Shown here: piece after piece, positions 6,254-14,594 of the stretch
Layout: every line of letters begins with the position of its first letter
Position numbering within the stretch: position 1 is the first letter of the stretch
Source: Bacteroidota bacterium
GTDB taxonomy: Bacteria > Bacteroidota > Bacteroidia > Bacteroidales > VadinHA17
Reading direction: 5' to 3'
Length of the DNA stretch: 19,847 nucleotides
Assembly: GCA_023430725.1 (NCBI GenBank)
Contig: JAEYZD010000193.1
Span: 1 to 19,847, forward strand
The notes under the pieces: model-generated
The model's input: only the letters and a program-made list of their open reading frames with translations
Told to the model about the DNA's origin: nothing
Database searches by the model: none
Translations under genes and position numbers: made by a program

Positions 6254-8515
6254 TTATTCGATAAATTCCTCGATTCGCTTCACACTTGCTATCCCCTTTA
6301 TGTTGGAAAGCTGCATGATCAGGTTGTTGAGGTCACGGGTGTGATGAACAAACAGGTCAATCGTCCCTTCGAAGATGCCGTCATAAACTGAGACATTGAT
6401 GTTACGTATGTTTACGTTCAGCTCCTTGGAGATGATTGTTGTAACCTCACTCACCAGCCCGATCCTGTCTATGCCGTTGATGCTTATCCTTGCAAGAAAG
6501 GAGGCAAGCTTATGAATCGTCCACCTGACCGGTATGATCCTGTTGCCCTCGCTTGACATCAGCTTGACGGCTGCCGGGCATTTGGGCTTGTGCACGATAA
6601 TGTTGTTCGAGTGATCAACATAACCTGTCACCTCGTCACCCGGAATGGGCTGGCAACAACTGGCTATCACATATGAATTACCTGTGTTGTCCACATTCTC
6701 ACGCAACAGGTAGGGATGACTCTTGTCAATCGTACCCGGAAGGGGAGGGACCTCCTTCGTCTCCGGTCCCTTGCGGGTGACTCCGCCGACAGCCAGTCTC
6801 CAGTATTTGCGGAGACTGCCCTCCGGCGCCTTCTTCAATACCTTCCGAAGCTCATCAAGGTTTATCAGCCCCAGCCCTATGCGGGAGTATAGCTCATCCT
6901 TGTTGAGCAACTCGTAATTGTCAAGTAATTTCTTGATTATGTCCGAGTTCGGAAGTATTCCCAATTCGCTCAGCCTCTGCTCCAGCATCTCCATCCCCTT
7001 CTGGATCCGGTCGGTTGACTGGTCCCTGAGGGCATCCTTGATGGCGTTTTTCGCCTTCGCGGTATGCGCATACTCAAGATACTCCTTTTCTGGTTTCGCG
7101 ATATTGGAGGTGATAATCTCTACCTGGTCGCCACTCTGAAGTGTGGTGGAGAGCGGAGACAGTTTGTAGTTCACCTTGGCGCCAATGGCCTTGTTACCGA
7201 CGTCAGTGTGTATCTCATAGGCAAAATCCAGCGCCGAAGCGCCCTTCGGCAGGTTGACAAGCAGACCCTTTGGGGTAAATACCATTATCTCTGAAGAGAA
7301 GAGGCTCATCTTGAACTCGTCCAGGAAGGTAAGAGGATCTGACATAGGGTTGGCAAGCATTTCCCTGATGTGCTTGAGCCACTTGTCAAGTTCGCTCTCT
7401 GACTGCGAAGTGTCTCCCTTGTATTTCCAGTGCGCTGCGAAGCCCCGCTCTGCTATGTCATCCATCCTCTGGCTTCTGATCTGCACTTCCACCCATCGCC
7501 CTTCAGGGCCCATTACGGTCAGGTGAAGGGCTTCATAACCGTTGGGCTTGGGCCTGCTGATCCAGTCCCGGAGCCTGTCAGGCTTGGGTGTGTAAATATC
7601 TGTTATGAGCGAGTATATCTGCCAGCACTGTGCCCTCTCACTCATCTCCGGACCAGGCTCGAAGACTATGCGGACAGCAAGCAGGTCATAAACCTCCTCG
7701 AAGGGGACGTTCTTTGTCTGCATCTTCTTCCAGATGGAATAGATCGACTTGAACCTCCCGGAGATGTCAAAGATTATGTTATTGTTATTGAGCTCTTCAA
7801 TTATTGGCAGGCTGAACCTGTTTATAAGTGCCAGGTTCTTCTTCTCGTCCATCTTGACCTTCCGGGCTATCTCTTCGTAGATGCGGGGATGCCTGAACTT
7901 GAAGCTCAGATCCTCGAGCTCGGTCTTTATTGCGAAGAGCCCCAGCCGGTGTGCCAGAGGAGCATACAGATAGACCGTCTCGCCGGCTATCTTCATCCTC
8001 TTGTGCTCCGGCATCGAGTCGAGGGTGCGCATGTTGTGAAGCCTGTCGGCAATCTTTACGAGAATGACCCTGAAATCGTCCGAAAGGGTCATCAGCATCT
8101 TACGGAAGTTCTCCGCCTGCAATGAGTTGGTCTCCTTGTTGTAAGTGCCGGAGATCTTTGTGAGACCGTCAATCAGTGATGCAATCTTCGGCCCGAACTG
8201 CTTCGATATTTCCTCCAGGGGAATCCCGGTGTCCTCCACAACATCATGCAGAAGTGCAGCAGCCACCGACTTGGCGCCGAGACCGATCTCCTGATTCACA
8301 ATCCTCGCTACATTGATCGGGTGAATTATGTACGGCTCGCCTGAGTTCCTGTACATGTCGCGGTGAGCCTCATTGGCAAACCGGAAAGCCTTGTCAATCA
8401 GCTCCCTGTCACCCGGTTTGTCACACCTGTAGAGATTGTCAGTGAGCAGACGGTACTCTGCTTCAATGCGGCTGACGTCCTCCGGGGTGAGTATCTTAGT
8501 CTTGGTTTTTACCAT
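6254..8515 (-). CDS. spoT: Bifunctional (p)ppGpp synthetase/hydrolase, RelA/SpoT family
   Basis: A 753-residue long RSH enzyme that makes and degrades the alarmone (p)ppGpp in the stringent response. An N-terminal HD hydrolase domain has LLHDVVED (HD at 90-91) and RLHNMRTL, so hydrolase activity is expected. The synthetase domain has GRFKSIYSIWKKM (253-265), YDLLAVRIVF (276-285), GYEALHLTV and EVQIRSQRMDDIAERGFAAHWKYK region (343-366). Then come a TGS domain (about 411-469), a Cys-containing segment (CCQPIPGD from 620, Cys646) and a C-terminal ACT domain (about 675-753). The frame extends to a TTG at 8542, but that TTG lies inside an exact -7 promoter element, so ATG 8515 (MVKTKTKILTPED) is the likely start. 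It is followed by the Fur-family gene and purA. Both activities are predicted from motifs only. Confidence 0.95.
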   Translation of the reverse strand: MVKTKTKILTPEDVSRIEAEYRLLTDNLYRCDKPGDRELIDKAFRFANEAHRDMYRNSGEPYIIHPINVARIVNQEIGLGAKSVAAALLHDVVEDTGIPLEEISKQFGPKIASLIDGLTKISGTYNKETNSLQAENFRKMLMTLSDDFRVILVKIADRLHNMRTLDSMPEHKRMKIAGETVYLYAPLAHRLGLFAIKTELEDLSFKFRHPRIYEEIARKVKMDEKKNLALINRFSLPIIEELNNNNIIFDISGRFKSIYSIWKKMQTKNVPFEEVYDLLAVRIVFEPGPEMSERAQCWQIYSLITDIYTPKPDRLRDWISRPKPNGYEALHLTVMGPEGRWVEVQIRSQRMDDIAERGFAAHWKYKGDTSQSESELDKWLKHIREMLANPMSDPLTFLDEFKMSLFSSEIMVFTPKGLLVNLPKGASALDFAYEIHTDVGNKAIGAKVNYKLSPLSTTLQSGDQVEIITSNIAKPEKEYLEYAHTAKAKNAIKDALRDQSTDRIQKGMEMLEQRLSELGILPNSDIIKKLLDNYELLNKDELYSRIGLGLINLDELRKVLKKAPEGSLRKYWRLAVGGVTRKGPETKEVPPLPGTIDKSHPYLLRENVDNTGNSYVIASCCQPIPGDEVTGYVDHSNNIIVHKPKCPAAVKLMSSEGNRIIPVRWTIHKLASFLARISINGIDRIGLVSEVTTIISKELNVNIRNINVSVYDGIFEGTIDLFVHHTRDLNNLIMQLSNIKGIASVKRIEEFIE

Positions 8516-8539
8516 TTGTAATGTCCTGCAAAGGAGTGT

Positions 8540-8547
8540 CAAAGATA
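8540..8547 (-). promoter_or_regulatory. Bacteroidota -7 promoter element of spoT
   Basis: The minus strand reads TATCTTTG, an exact TAnnTTTG. An ATTG lies 18 bp upstream (8569-8566) as a possible -33 element. The element ends 24 bp before ATG 8515. It separates spoT transcription from the upstream M16/CHU_C unit. Confidence 0.6.
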
Positions 8548-8576
8548 CGAAAAACGGGTCATTGTCAATCCGGCTT

Positions 8577-10040
8577 TCAGGGAAGTATAGTTACTGTTCC
8601 GTTCCTGATTTCACTGCGCCCTGAGGGTGTGACGAGACTTAGCCGCCAGAGGTATACCCCCGCAGGCAGGGGTCTGCCATTGGAGGTGCCGTCCCAGCCT
8701 TCACCGTGATCGGAGGTGCTGAAGATCAGCGCCCCGTTCCTGGTGTAGATGCGAAAATCATAATCCTCAGGCATGAATGGAAACTCCGGCCTGAAGGTTG
8801 CATTCTCCCCGCCTCTTCCAGGGGTGAAGGCATTTGGCATGAAAATGTTTTCAGTGGCCATTGTTATCGCAGCGGAGGAGCTGTGCACAGGCTGGCCTGC
8901 CGGTGCGGCCGGAGCCGCGGCTGTGACACGGTACATCACTTCGGAGGCAGTGACCTCGCCGGCAAAGACCGAATAATCCTCTGACCAGGCTGTGTCTGAC
9001 AGGGCACTGGCAACTTCCTTCAGCCCCTCACCGGTGTCACGCCATACAGAGAAGATCTCAGTGCCACCGGGAACTGGCCTGTTCCACCGGAGCCCGACGA
9101 GTGTGCCGGATAGATCTGATGTCAGAACCATATTTCGTGCAGGGCCTGACTGCGTGGACTCCAGACCGCAGCTGTTGAGGGCAGATATTCTGTAGAGGCT
9201 GACAACCAATGTGTCTGCGCCGGGAACAGTGAAAACAACTCTCCCTGCTGTCCCTGCCGATGTGGCGGCCTGTTCCCACGCAGATGCCGAGATGTCGTAC
9301 CTGAGCAGACTGTAGTCTGCCATGTCGGTGGCCTGGTCATAGCTGCCTGAAACAGCCAGTCCGCCGCTGGTCACCGCTACTGCATCAAGATTAACCCATG
9401 AGGGAGCAACTTCACTGCCAGTGGTGACACATGATCTGTTGGATGAGGACAAGGGGCCTCCCACATCACCGGCAGCAACATGAAAACAGTATTCTGTGTC
9501 CGGCGTATACCCGGTGAATTCAAACCGGATTGCGGCAGCCGGCAAAACCTCATCAGCGACATATGTCCCTGTGGATGATCGTATATGCATTGTCTGACTG
9601 ACCGCCGTATGCCGGAGGTTTTCATAGGGCGTCCATGTCACCGTTATCTTTCCTGTGCATTCCTCATTCACGGCTGAAAGCCATACTGTGCTCAGCGGAT
9701 TGCTCAGCGGACTGATGTTCAGCGACGAATCAACAGCTGCAACCACATACGTCACACTGCGGTACCTGGCTGCAGATGCCGTGTGGATGAACGTGGTGTC
9801 AGAGGGCGACCGCACAGTGTCAATGGCCGTGGCAGTTCCCTCAGAATATGTATATACAACATAACTGCCCACATCAGGGGAAGCGGAGCGGAGCCATCTT
9901 ATCTCTGCAAAACCTGTTGCAGGATCAACAGTAACAATGTCAAGTACGGGTGATACAGGCTGAATATCATCCTGTCCTGACACTGTCCCGGACAGAAACA
10001 GTGCCATCAGGGCTGTTGCCATTGACTGTGATGGTTTCAT
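8577..10040 (-). CDS. Secreted multi-FN3 protein with CHU_C (T9SS type B) sorting domain
   Basis: A 487-residue exported protein. It has a Sec signal peptide (about 1-22, MATALMALFLSGTVSGQ), then four fibronectin-III-like domains judged by eye (about 28-122, 126-207, 212-305, 308-394). Last is a gliding-motility-associated C-terminal domain (398-487) with IFMPNAFTPG, FRIYTRNGALIF, GWDGTSNGRPLPAGVYLW and the end NGTVTILP. That domain directs export through the type IX system to the cell surface or medium. Adhesion or matrix binding is the usual guess for such architecture, but no catalytic domain is seen and the ligand is unknown. Its ATG overlaps the stop of the upstream M16-like gene (ATGA at 10040-10037), so translation is probably coupled. 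Cys residues (128, 185, 204, 291) could form disulfides. Confidence 0.87.
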   Translation of the reverse strand: MKPSQSMATALMALFLSGTVSGQDDIQPVSPVLDIVTVDPATGFAEIRWLRSASPDVGSYVVYTYSEGTATAIDTVRSPSDTTFIHTASAARYRSVTYVVAAVDSSLNISPLSNPLSTVWLSAVNEECTGKITVTWTPYENLRHTAVSQTMHIRSSTGTYVADEVLPAAAIRFEFTGYTPDTEYCFHVAAGDVGGPLSSSNRSCVTTGSEVAPSWVNLDAVAVTSGGLAVSGSYDQATDMADYSLLRYDISASAWEQAATSAGTAGRVVFTVPGADTLVVSLYRISALNSCGLESTQSGPARNMVLTSDLSGTLVGLRWNRPVPGGTEIFSVWRDTGEGLKEVASALSDTAWSEDYSVFAGEVTASEVMYRVTAAAPAAPAGQPVHSSSAAITMATENIFMPNAFTPGRGGENATFRPEFPFMPEDYDFRIYTRNGALIFSTSDHGEGWDGTSNGRPLPAGVYLWRLSLVTPSGRSEIRNGTVTILP

Positions 10041-11323
10041 CGGGCGCCGGCAATAATAATGTATGCATCATCCGGGGAGAAGTATGACTGGAAGATTTCC
10101 CTGATCCTGGCCGGGGTTATTGCCCTGACCGTCTCAGCGAGCCTGGTATAATAGTCAGCTCCGGTTTCATAGTCTATGACTCCCCTCATAGCCTCTGCAA
10201 CTGCGAAGGGACCGTCGAACATCCGTGCGATCTCACCCATAAGGTGATTCCTCACCAGGGTCATCTCCTCTGCGCCTGCCTTCTCGCGCATGAGAATTTC
10301 AATCTCTTTCCTTATCTCGTTCAGCGCAGCATCACGGTATTCATTGGCTACGTCTGTCATCAGGGTTATGTAGCCGATATCCCTGAACGCCCCTGCAACT
10401 GCATGAATTCCGTATGTGTACCCTTTGTCCTCCCTTATGTTGCGCATCAGCCTGGAACCAAAATATCCTCCGAGTATCATCGTTGCCACCTGCAGAGCCT
10501 GGTAGTCCGGGTGATTCCTTGTGATCCCTTTCCATCCCATCCGTACAGTGCTCTGAACCGGGCCCGCAACTTCCCGGAAGATCACTCCGGGCTGCGAAGA
10601 CTCAAACAGCACCGTGGGAAATCCGGGCTTTACCCATCCGCTGACGTTGTCATGACCGAACCAGCGCTCAAGTACGGGCAGCACCCTCTCAGGCTCCTTG
10701 CCGGCCACGGTGATGTACATGTTACCCGGCTGGTAATGCCTGGCATGAAACAGCCGCAAGTCGGCAGTTGTCAGCGAACGGTAATCCGCTTCGGTCGAAA
10801 TGCGTCCGTAAGGATTGCGTGAACCGCATAGTGATTCGTAAAATGCCTCCCTGGCAATGACCGATGTCTTCTGTCTGCCGGTCCGGAAAGCCTGAATCCT
10901 TCTTTCTGTCAGCATCCTGAATTCATTCTCGGGAAAAGAGGGGCTGAACAACACCTCGCGGGCAAGCGCCATGACCTCATCCAGCTTGCGCGCTAGGGTA
11001 ACAGTTACAAGTCCCGCTGTATCCTTGTCGGCCAGATGATTGAGTGCGGCACCGGTACTGTCAATAAGATCATTTATGGTGGCAGCATCATGTTCAAGTG
11101 TTCCTTCGGTAAGCATGGCATTTGCCGTCGGGGCTGCCAGGTGCACATCCTCCATAATCTGACCGGCACGGAAGCCGAATTCAACCCTGAAAAGATCTAC
11201 CGTTCCGTTCCCGATAAGATAAACAGGAACTCCGTTGCCAAGCTTCATAATGCCAGGCAGGCTTGTATCTCCGGCTGACGGTGTTATAATACCGGGAATG
11301 TCGTGTCTTACTGCGTCCTTCAT
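10037..11323 (-). CDS. Inactive M16 peptidase-family subunit (substrate-binding partner)
   Basis: A 428-residue M16-fold protein without the zinc motif: where HxxEH should be it reads ANAMLTEGT (67-75). It keeps the C-terminal substrate-binding features of the family, GGYFGSRLMRNIREDKGYTYG (R291 and Tyr302/304, the usual R/Y pair). This pattern is typical of the non-catalytic chain in two-gene M16B enzymes, where both halves form a closed chamber; the Sphingomonas heterodimeric M16 peptidase is a precedent. No signal peptide is seen, so it is probably cytoplasmic. The ATG overlaps the stop of the catalytic M16 gene (11323-11320), and its own stop overlaps the start of the secreted FN3 protein. 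The N-terminal 25 residues before MKLGNGVPVYL are longer than usual. Confidence 0.9.
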   Translation of the reverse strand: MKDAVRHDIPGIITPSAGDTSLPGIMKLGNGVPVYLIGNGTVDLFRVEFGFRAGQIMEDVHLAAPTANAMLTEGTLEHDAATINDLIDSTGAALNHLADKDTAGLVTVTLARKLDEVMALAREVLFSPSFPENEFRMLTERRIQAFRTGRQKTSVIAREAFYESLCGSRNPYGRISTEADYRSLTTADLRLFHARHYQPGNMYITVAGKEPERVLPVLERWFGHDNVSGWVKPGFPTVLFESSQPGVIFREVAGPVQSTVRMGWKGITRNHPDYQALQVATMILGGYFGSRLMRNIREDKGYTYGIHAVAGAFRDIGYITLMTDVANEYRDAALNEIRKEIEILMREKAGAEEMTLVRNHLMGEIARMFDGPFAVAEAMRGVIDYETGADYYTRLAETVRAITPARIREIFQSYFSPDDAYIIIAGAR

Positions 11324-12561
11324 AACTTCTCCGGCAGGTAATGAATAACAGTGCTGTTTGCTGATCTGAATGTCTTCCCGGATACCTCTGTAATCTCTCC
11401 GGCAGTAACACTCATGTATTGTTCCTTTTCGGCATTGATTCCTTCCGCATTGCCCAGCACTTCATGGTACGCAAGATTGAATGCCTTGTTTGCGGCGCTA
11501 AGGTAGGACATCAGTCGGTGCGACTCATACCTGTTCCGTGCCTTATCCAGTTCGGCAGGTGTCACTGCCTCCTCCGTCAGGCGTCTGAGTTCCGAGGTGA
11601 CTGCCTCTTCGGCCTTCCTGATGTCCGCACCGTCCCTCAGCCTGCCACTGAAGATTACAAGGCCCGGATCAGCATCACCGGAAAGGTAGATGTCGGCATC
11701 GCTGAAGAGCTCCTGCTGCCTTACAAGCAGTGACGGGAAACGGGCTGAGTCACACCCTGCAAGGATATCAGTCATCAGGTCGAGGATATAGAAGTCACGG
11801 CTGTTTCTCTCACCGGTATGAAATGCCATGAGAAGGTGTGCCGCAGGTACCTGCCGGCTGACAGTCAGTTCCCTGCGCCCTGACTGCTCAGGTTCTTCAG
11901 GCAGATGACGCTTGTTCGGACCTCCTCCGGGTATGCCGCCGAACCATTTCTCCGCAAGTGCAAACACCTCATCCGGGTTTACACTTCCGGCAACGCTCAG
12001 TATGGCATTGGACGGGTTGTAGAATCTGTCATAAAACTGCCTTGCTGTGGTCAGGTCAGCCTTTTCAATATGGCTGATATCCATGCCTATCGCCGGCCAT
12101 CTGTAAGGATGGACCTGGTAGGCAAGAGGCCTGAGCAGCAGCATCAGGTCACCGTAGGGCTGGTTCAGGTACCTCTGGCGGAACTCCTCGGTAACCACGC
12201 TCTTCTGGTTGCTGAGTCTATCCTCATTGAGGTCAAGCCCCCTCATCCTGTCAGCCTCCAGCCAGAGAGCCGTCTCAAGGTTGTTGGCAGGAATGGTTAC
12301 ATAGTAGTTGGTAATGTCATTGTTGGTGAAGGCATTGTTCTCGCCGCCGGCCATCATAACAGGAACATCGAACAGAGGTACAGCCGGGGTGCCTCCGAAC
12401 ATCAGGTGCTCAAACAGATGCGCAAAACCGGTGGCACCGGGGTCCTCATCCCTGGAACCGGCATCATACAGTATGTTTACAGTGACCATCGGAGTGCCCT
12501 CATCCCGGTGCACGAGCACCCTCATCCCATTGGCCAGCGTGTGCCTCTCAAATCTGATCAT
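11320..12561 (-). CDS. M16 zinc metallopeptidase, catalytic subunit
   Basis: A 413-residue insulinase/mitochondrial-processing-peptidase-like enzyme. The inverted zinc motif is HLFEH (H48, E51, H52), preceded by YDAGSRDEDPGATGFA, and the distal zinc ligand is E125 or E126 in SVVTEEFRQR. It is expected to degrade peptides inside a chamber formed with the inactive partner encoded directly downstream. ATG 12561 gives the family's normal start (MIRFERHTLANGMRVLVH). An in-frame ATG at 12597 is preceded by a purine-rich GAGGAGAGG and would add 12 hydrophobic residues (MFILVSLPYFAF), so the start is not settled. No clear signal peptide is seen with either start. It is divergent from the ClC gene, and the three-gene unit M16-M16-CHU_C is joined by ATGA overlaps. 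Confidence 0.93.
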   Translation of the reverse strand: MIRFERHTLANGMRVLVHRDEGTPMVTVNILYDAGSRDEDPGATGFAHLFEHLMFGGTPAVPLFDVPVMMAGGENNAFTNNDITNYYVTIPANNLETALWLEADRMRGLDLNEDRLSNQKSVVTEEFRQRYLNQPYGDLMLLLRPLAYQVHPYRWPAIGMDISHIEKADLTTARQFYDRFYNPSNAILSVAGSVNPDEVFALAEKWFGGIPGGGPNKRHLPEEPEQSGRRELTVSRQVPAAHLLMAFHTGERNSRDFYILDLMTDILAGCDSARFPSLLVRQQELFSDADIYLSGDADPGLVIFSGRLRDGADIRKAEEAVTSELRRLTEEAVTPAELDKARNRYESHRLMSYLSAANKAFNLAYHEVLGNAEGINAEKEQYMSVTAGEITEVSGKTFRSANSTVIHYLPEKL

Positions 12562-12615
12562 GAATGCAAAATATGGCAAACTTACCAAAATAAACATCCT
12601 CTCCTCAATTTAATA

Positions 12616-12623
12616 TATATTTG
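12616..12623 (+). promoter_or_regulatory. Bacteroidota -7 promoter element before the ClC gene
   Basis: The plus strand reads TATATTTG, an exact TAnnTTTG, in the divergent region between the M16 peptidase and ClC genes. No TTTG is visible at the -33 spacing. An alternative pairing uses TTTG at 12620-12623 as -33 and TATTTTTT (12644-12651) as -7, with 20 bp between; that would push transcription past the TTG at 12635. Confidence 0.45.
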
Positions 12624-12634
12624 TCTCCGGTATA

Positions 12635-14431
12635 TTGTCCAATTATTTTTTTGAGGCTTTGAAAACGCTGTTATTAAAACAGATACGCGCGCTGAAATCT
12701 TTCCTGACAGACCAGCAGACCCTGATCTACCTGCTTAGTTTTGTTGTGGGCCTGGTCAGTGCCCTTGCTGCCGTGGTGATGAAGAATGCAATCCACTACA
12801 CCCACCTGCTATTTACACAGGGAGTCATGAAAGGTGCGGGCGGAGTGCTTTCACTGGCATACCCGCTCTTCGGCATTTTCCTCACAGTGCTTGCCATGAA
12901 GTACCTGGTGCGTGACAACATCTCTCACGGGATCAGCAGGGTACTCTATGCAATTTCCCGCCGCAAGAGCTATATAAAGCCTCACAACAACTGGACATCT
13001 ATTCTTACAAGTTCACTGACAATCGGCTTCGGCGGTTCAGTGGGAGCAGAGGCGCCGATAGTGCTCACCGGCGCATCGATAGGGTCCAATATTGGCAGAT
13101 ATTTCAGGCTTAGCTACAAGAACGTCACCCTGCTGCTGGGCTGCGGCGCAGCAGGTGCCATTTCAGGCATTTTCAATGCTCCCATCGGCGGCATCCTGTT
13201 CACCCTGGAGGTGCTCATGCTGGACCTGACAATGTCCTCAATAGTGCCCTTGCTGATCTCGTCAGTGACTGCTGCCACAACTGCGTTCTTCCTGATGGGT
13301 GACAACGTCCTCTTCTCCTTCCAGGTCAAACAGGGATTCATGCTCAGCGAGCTCCCATACTACCTTGTTCTGGGGGTTTTCTGCGGCCTTGTGGGGCTCT
13401 ATTTCACCCGGGCAACAATCGCAATTGAAAAGCTGTACGGGAAAATCAGAAATAAATGGACCAGGATGATTCTCGGCGGTTTGCTGCTTGGCGCCCTGAT
13501 ATATTTCTTCCCGGCACTCTACGGCGAAGGTTATGATACAGTAATGCTTCTTCTGAATGCTGAGAGTGGCACTAATCCTGGTACTGCGATGTTCGGGAAT
13601 ATCGCATCCGGATTCTGGGGCTTCGCCTTGCTGATGGCCGGACTGTTGCTGTTCAAGGTTGTCGCCACAGCTTCTACAAATGGCGCCGGAGGAGTGGGAG
13701 GGATTGTTGCACCGACACTTTTCACAGGAGGCGTGGCAGGATACTTTCTCTCGAGCCTGATGAACCATCTCTTCGGCATAACACTGATAGAGAGCAGCTT
13801 CACCCTTACCGCCATGGCAGGAGTCTTCGCGGCAGTATTGCACGCCCCCCTGACAGCCATATTCCTTATTGCCGAGATAACCGGGGGGTACGAACTGCTG
13901 ATACCACTCATCCTTACAGCAACAGTGGCCTTTATAACCAAAAGAACCTTCCGTAAACACTCAATTTACAACGAACAGCTCGCCCTGAGCGGAGAACTGA
14001 TCACCCACGACAAGGACAAGGCTGCCATGACTCTTCTCGACTGGAAAAAGGAGGTGGAAAAAGACCTTATTACAGTTAGTCCGGAAGGTAACCTCGGCGA
14101 CCTTGTCAGGCAGATATCAAAGTCAAACCGAAACCTCTTCCCGGTAGTGGATGAGTTCGGTATTCTTGAGGGAGTGGTCCTGCTGGATGATGTGCGGGAC
14201 AAAATGTTTAAACCGGAACTGTACGAAAAGGTGACCGTCAGGGACCTGATGACAATACCTCCGTCATATATAGACCTGAATGAGAGAGGAGATGCTGTCC
14301 TTGATGCCTTCGAGCGGACAGGCGCATGGAACCTCCCGGTGCTTGACTCCGGCAGGTATGTGGGATTCCTCTCAAAATCGAGGATCTTTTCTGCTTACCG
14401 CGAACTGCTCAGACAATTCTCCGAGGAGTAG
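12635..14431 (+). CDS. ClC-family chloride channel/transporter with C-terminal CBS pair
   Basis: A membrane protein of 598 residues from the TTG at 12635. The ClC core covers about 28-435, with GFGGSVGAEAPIV (131-143, gating glutamate E139), FNAPIGGILFTLEVLML (180-196) and GAGGVGGIVAP (350-360). Two CBS domains (about 475-530 and 535-592) follow and may bind adenine nucleotides. By alignment to E. coli ClC-ec1, the internal proton glutamate (E203) is V193 here, a feature of ClC channels rather than H+/Cl- exchangers. The selectivity motif GSGIP is replaced by SHGIS (97-101). Start: an in-frame stop lies at 12611, and the first ATG codes for residue 49, inside the first membrane helix, so a non-ATG start (TTG 12635 or TTG 12659) is needed. 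The M16 peptidase gene lies divergently upstream, and glyA follows after 163 bp. Confidence 0.92.
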   Translation: MSNYFFEALKTLLLKQIRALKSFLTDQQTLIYLLSFVVGLVSALAAVVMKNAIHYTHLLFTQGVMKGAGGVLSLAYPLFGIFLTVLAMKYLVRDNISHGISRVLYAISRRKSYIKPHNNWTSILTSSLTIGFGGSVGAEAPIVLTGASIGSNIGRYFRLSYKNVTLLLGCGAAGAISGIFNAPIGGILFTLEVLMLDLTMSSIVPLLISSVTAATTAFFLMGDNVLFSFQVKQGFMLSELPYYLVLGVFCGLVGLYFTRATIAIEKLYGKIRNKWTRMILGGLLLGALIYFFPALYGEGYDTVMLLLNAESGTNPGTAMFGNIASGFWGFALLMAGLLLFKVVATASTNGAGGVGGIVAPTLFTGGVAGYFLSSLMNHLFGITLIESSFTLTAMAGVFAAVLHAPLTAIFLIAEITGGYELLIPLILTATVAFITKRTFRKHSIYNEQLALSGELITHDKDKAAMTLLDWKKEVEKDLITVSPEGNLGDLVRQISKSNRNLFPVVDEFGILEGVVLLDDVRDKMFKPELYEKVTVRDLMTIPPSYIDLNERGDAVLDAFERTGAWNLPVLDSGRYVGFLSKSRIFSAYRELLRQFSEE

Positions 14432-14450
14432 AATCAAGGCTTCATAATCT

Positions 14451-14473
14451 GAGATGTCACATGGTTCCATCTC
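14451..14473. repeat. Short inverted repeat after the ClC gene
   Basis: GAGATG (14451-14456) and CATCTC (14468-14473) form a 6-bp stem with an 11-nt loop, 20 bp after the ClC stop. No T-run follows; the next bases are CCGCCGGGGG. It could be a weak 3' hairpin of the ClC transcript. The rest of the 163-bp gap before glyA holds only the promoter element below and A/T-rich sequence. Confidence 0.25.
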
Positions 14474-14519
14474 CCGCCGGGGGATAACTTTCGTCATGAA
14501 CATAATTGAGATTTAAATG

Positions 14520-14527
14520 TATATTTG
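14520..14527 (+). promoter_or_regulatory. Bacteroidota -7 promoter element of glyA
   Basis: TATATTTG is an exact TAnnTTTG ending 67 bp before the glyA ATG, so a leader of about 60 nt is expected. No good -33 TTTG is seen at 19-21 bp. Downstream, GGTATA occurs twice 13 bp apart (14550 and 14563). Confidence 0.5.
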
Positions 14528-14594
14528 CCATTGAACAATCCATTTTACAGGTATAATTTAACGGTATATTATCAATCGATTCAAGAAAACTATT

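Noticed and set aside
7430..8125. 231-codon plus-strand open frame opposite spoT
   Set aside because: It lies wholly antisense to the conserved RSH domains and its protein shows no domain or plausible composition.
8516..8542. TTG start giving a 762-residue RelA/SpoT protein
   Set aside because: The TTG lies inside the TATCTTTG promoter element; ATG 8515 has an A-rich upstream and a normal N-terminus.
11905..12654. 249-codon plus-strand open frame opposite the M16 peptidase
   Set aside because: Antisense to the HxxEH-containing gene and running into the ClC start region; no domain seen.
13262..13960. 232-codon minus-strand open frame inside the ClC gene
   Set aside because: Antisense to conserved ClC motifs; Cys/His/Gln-rich product typical of shadow frames.
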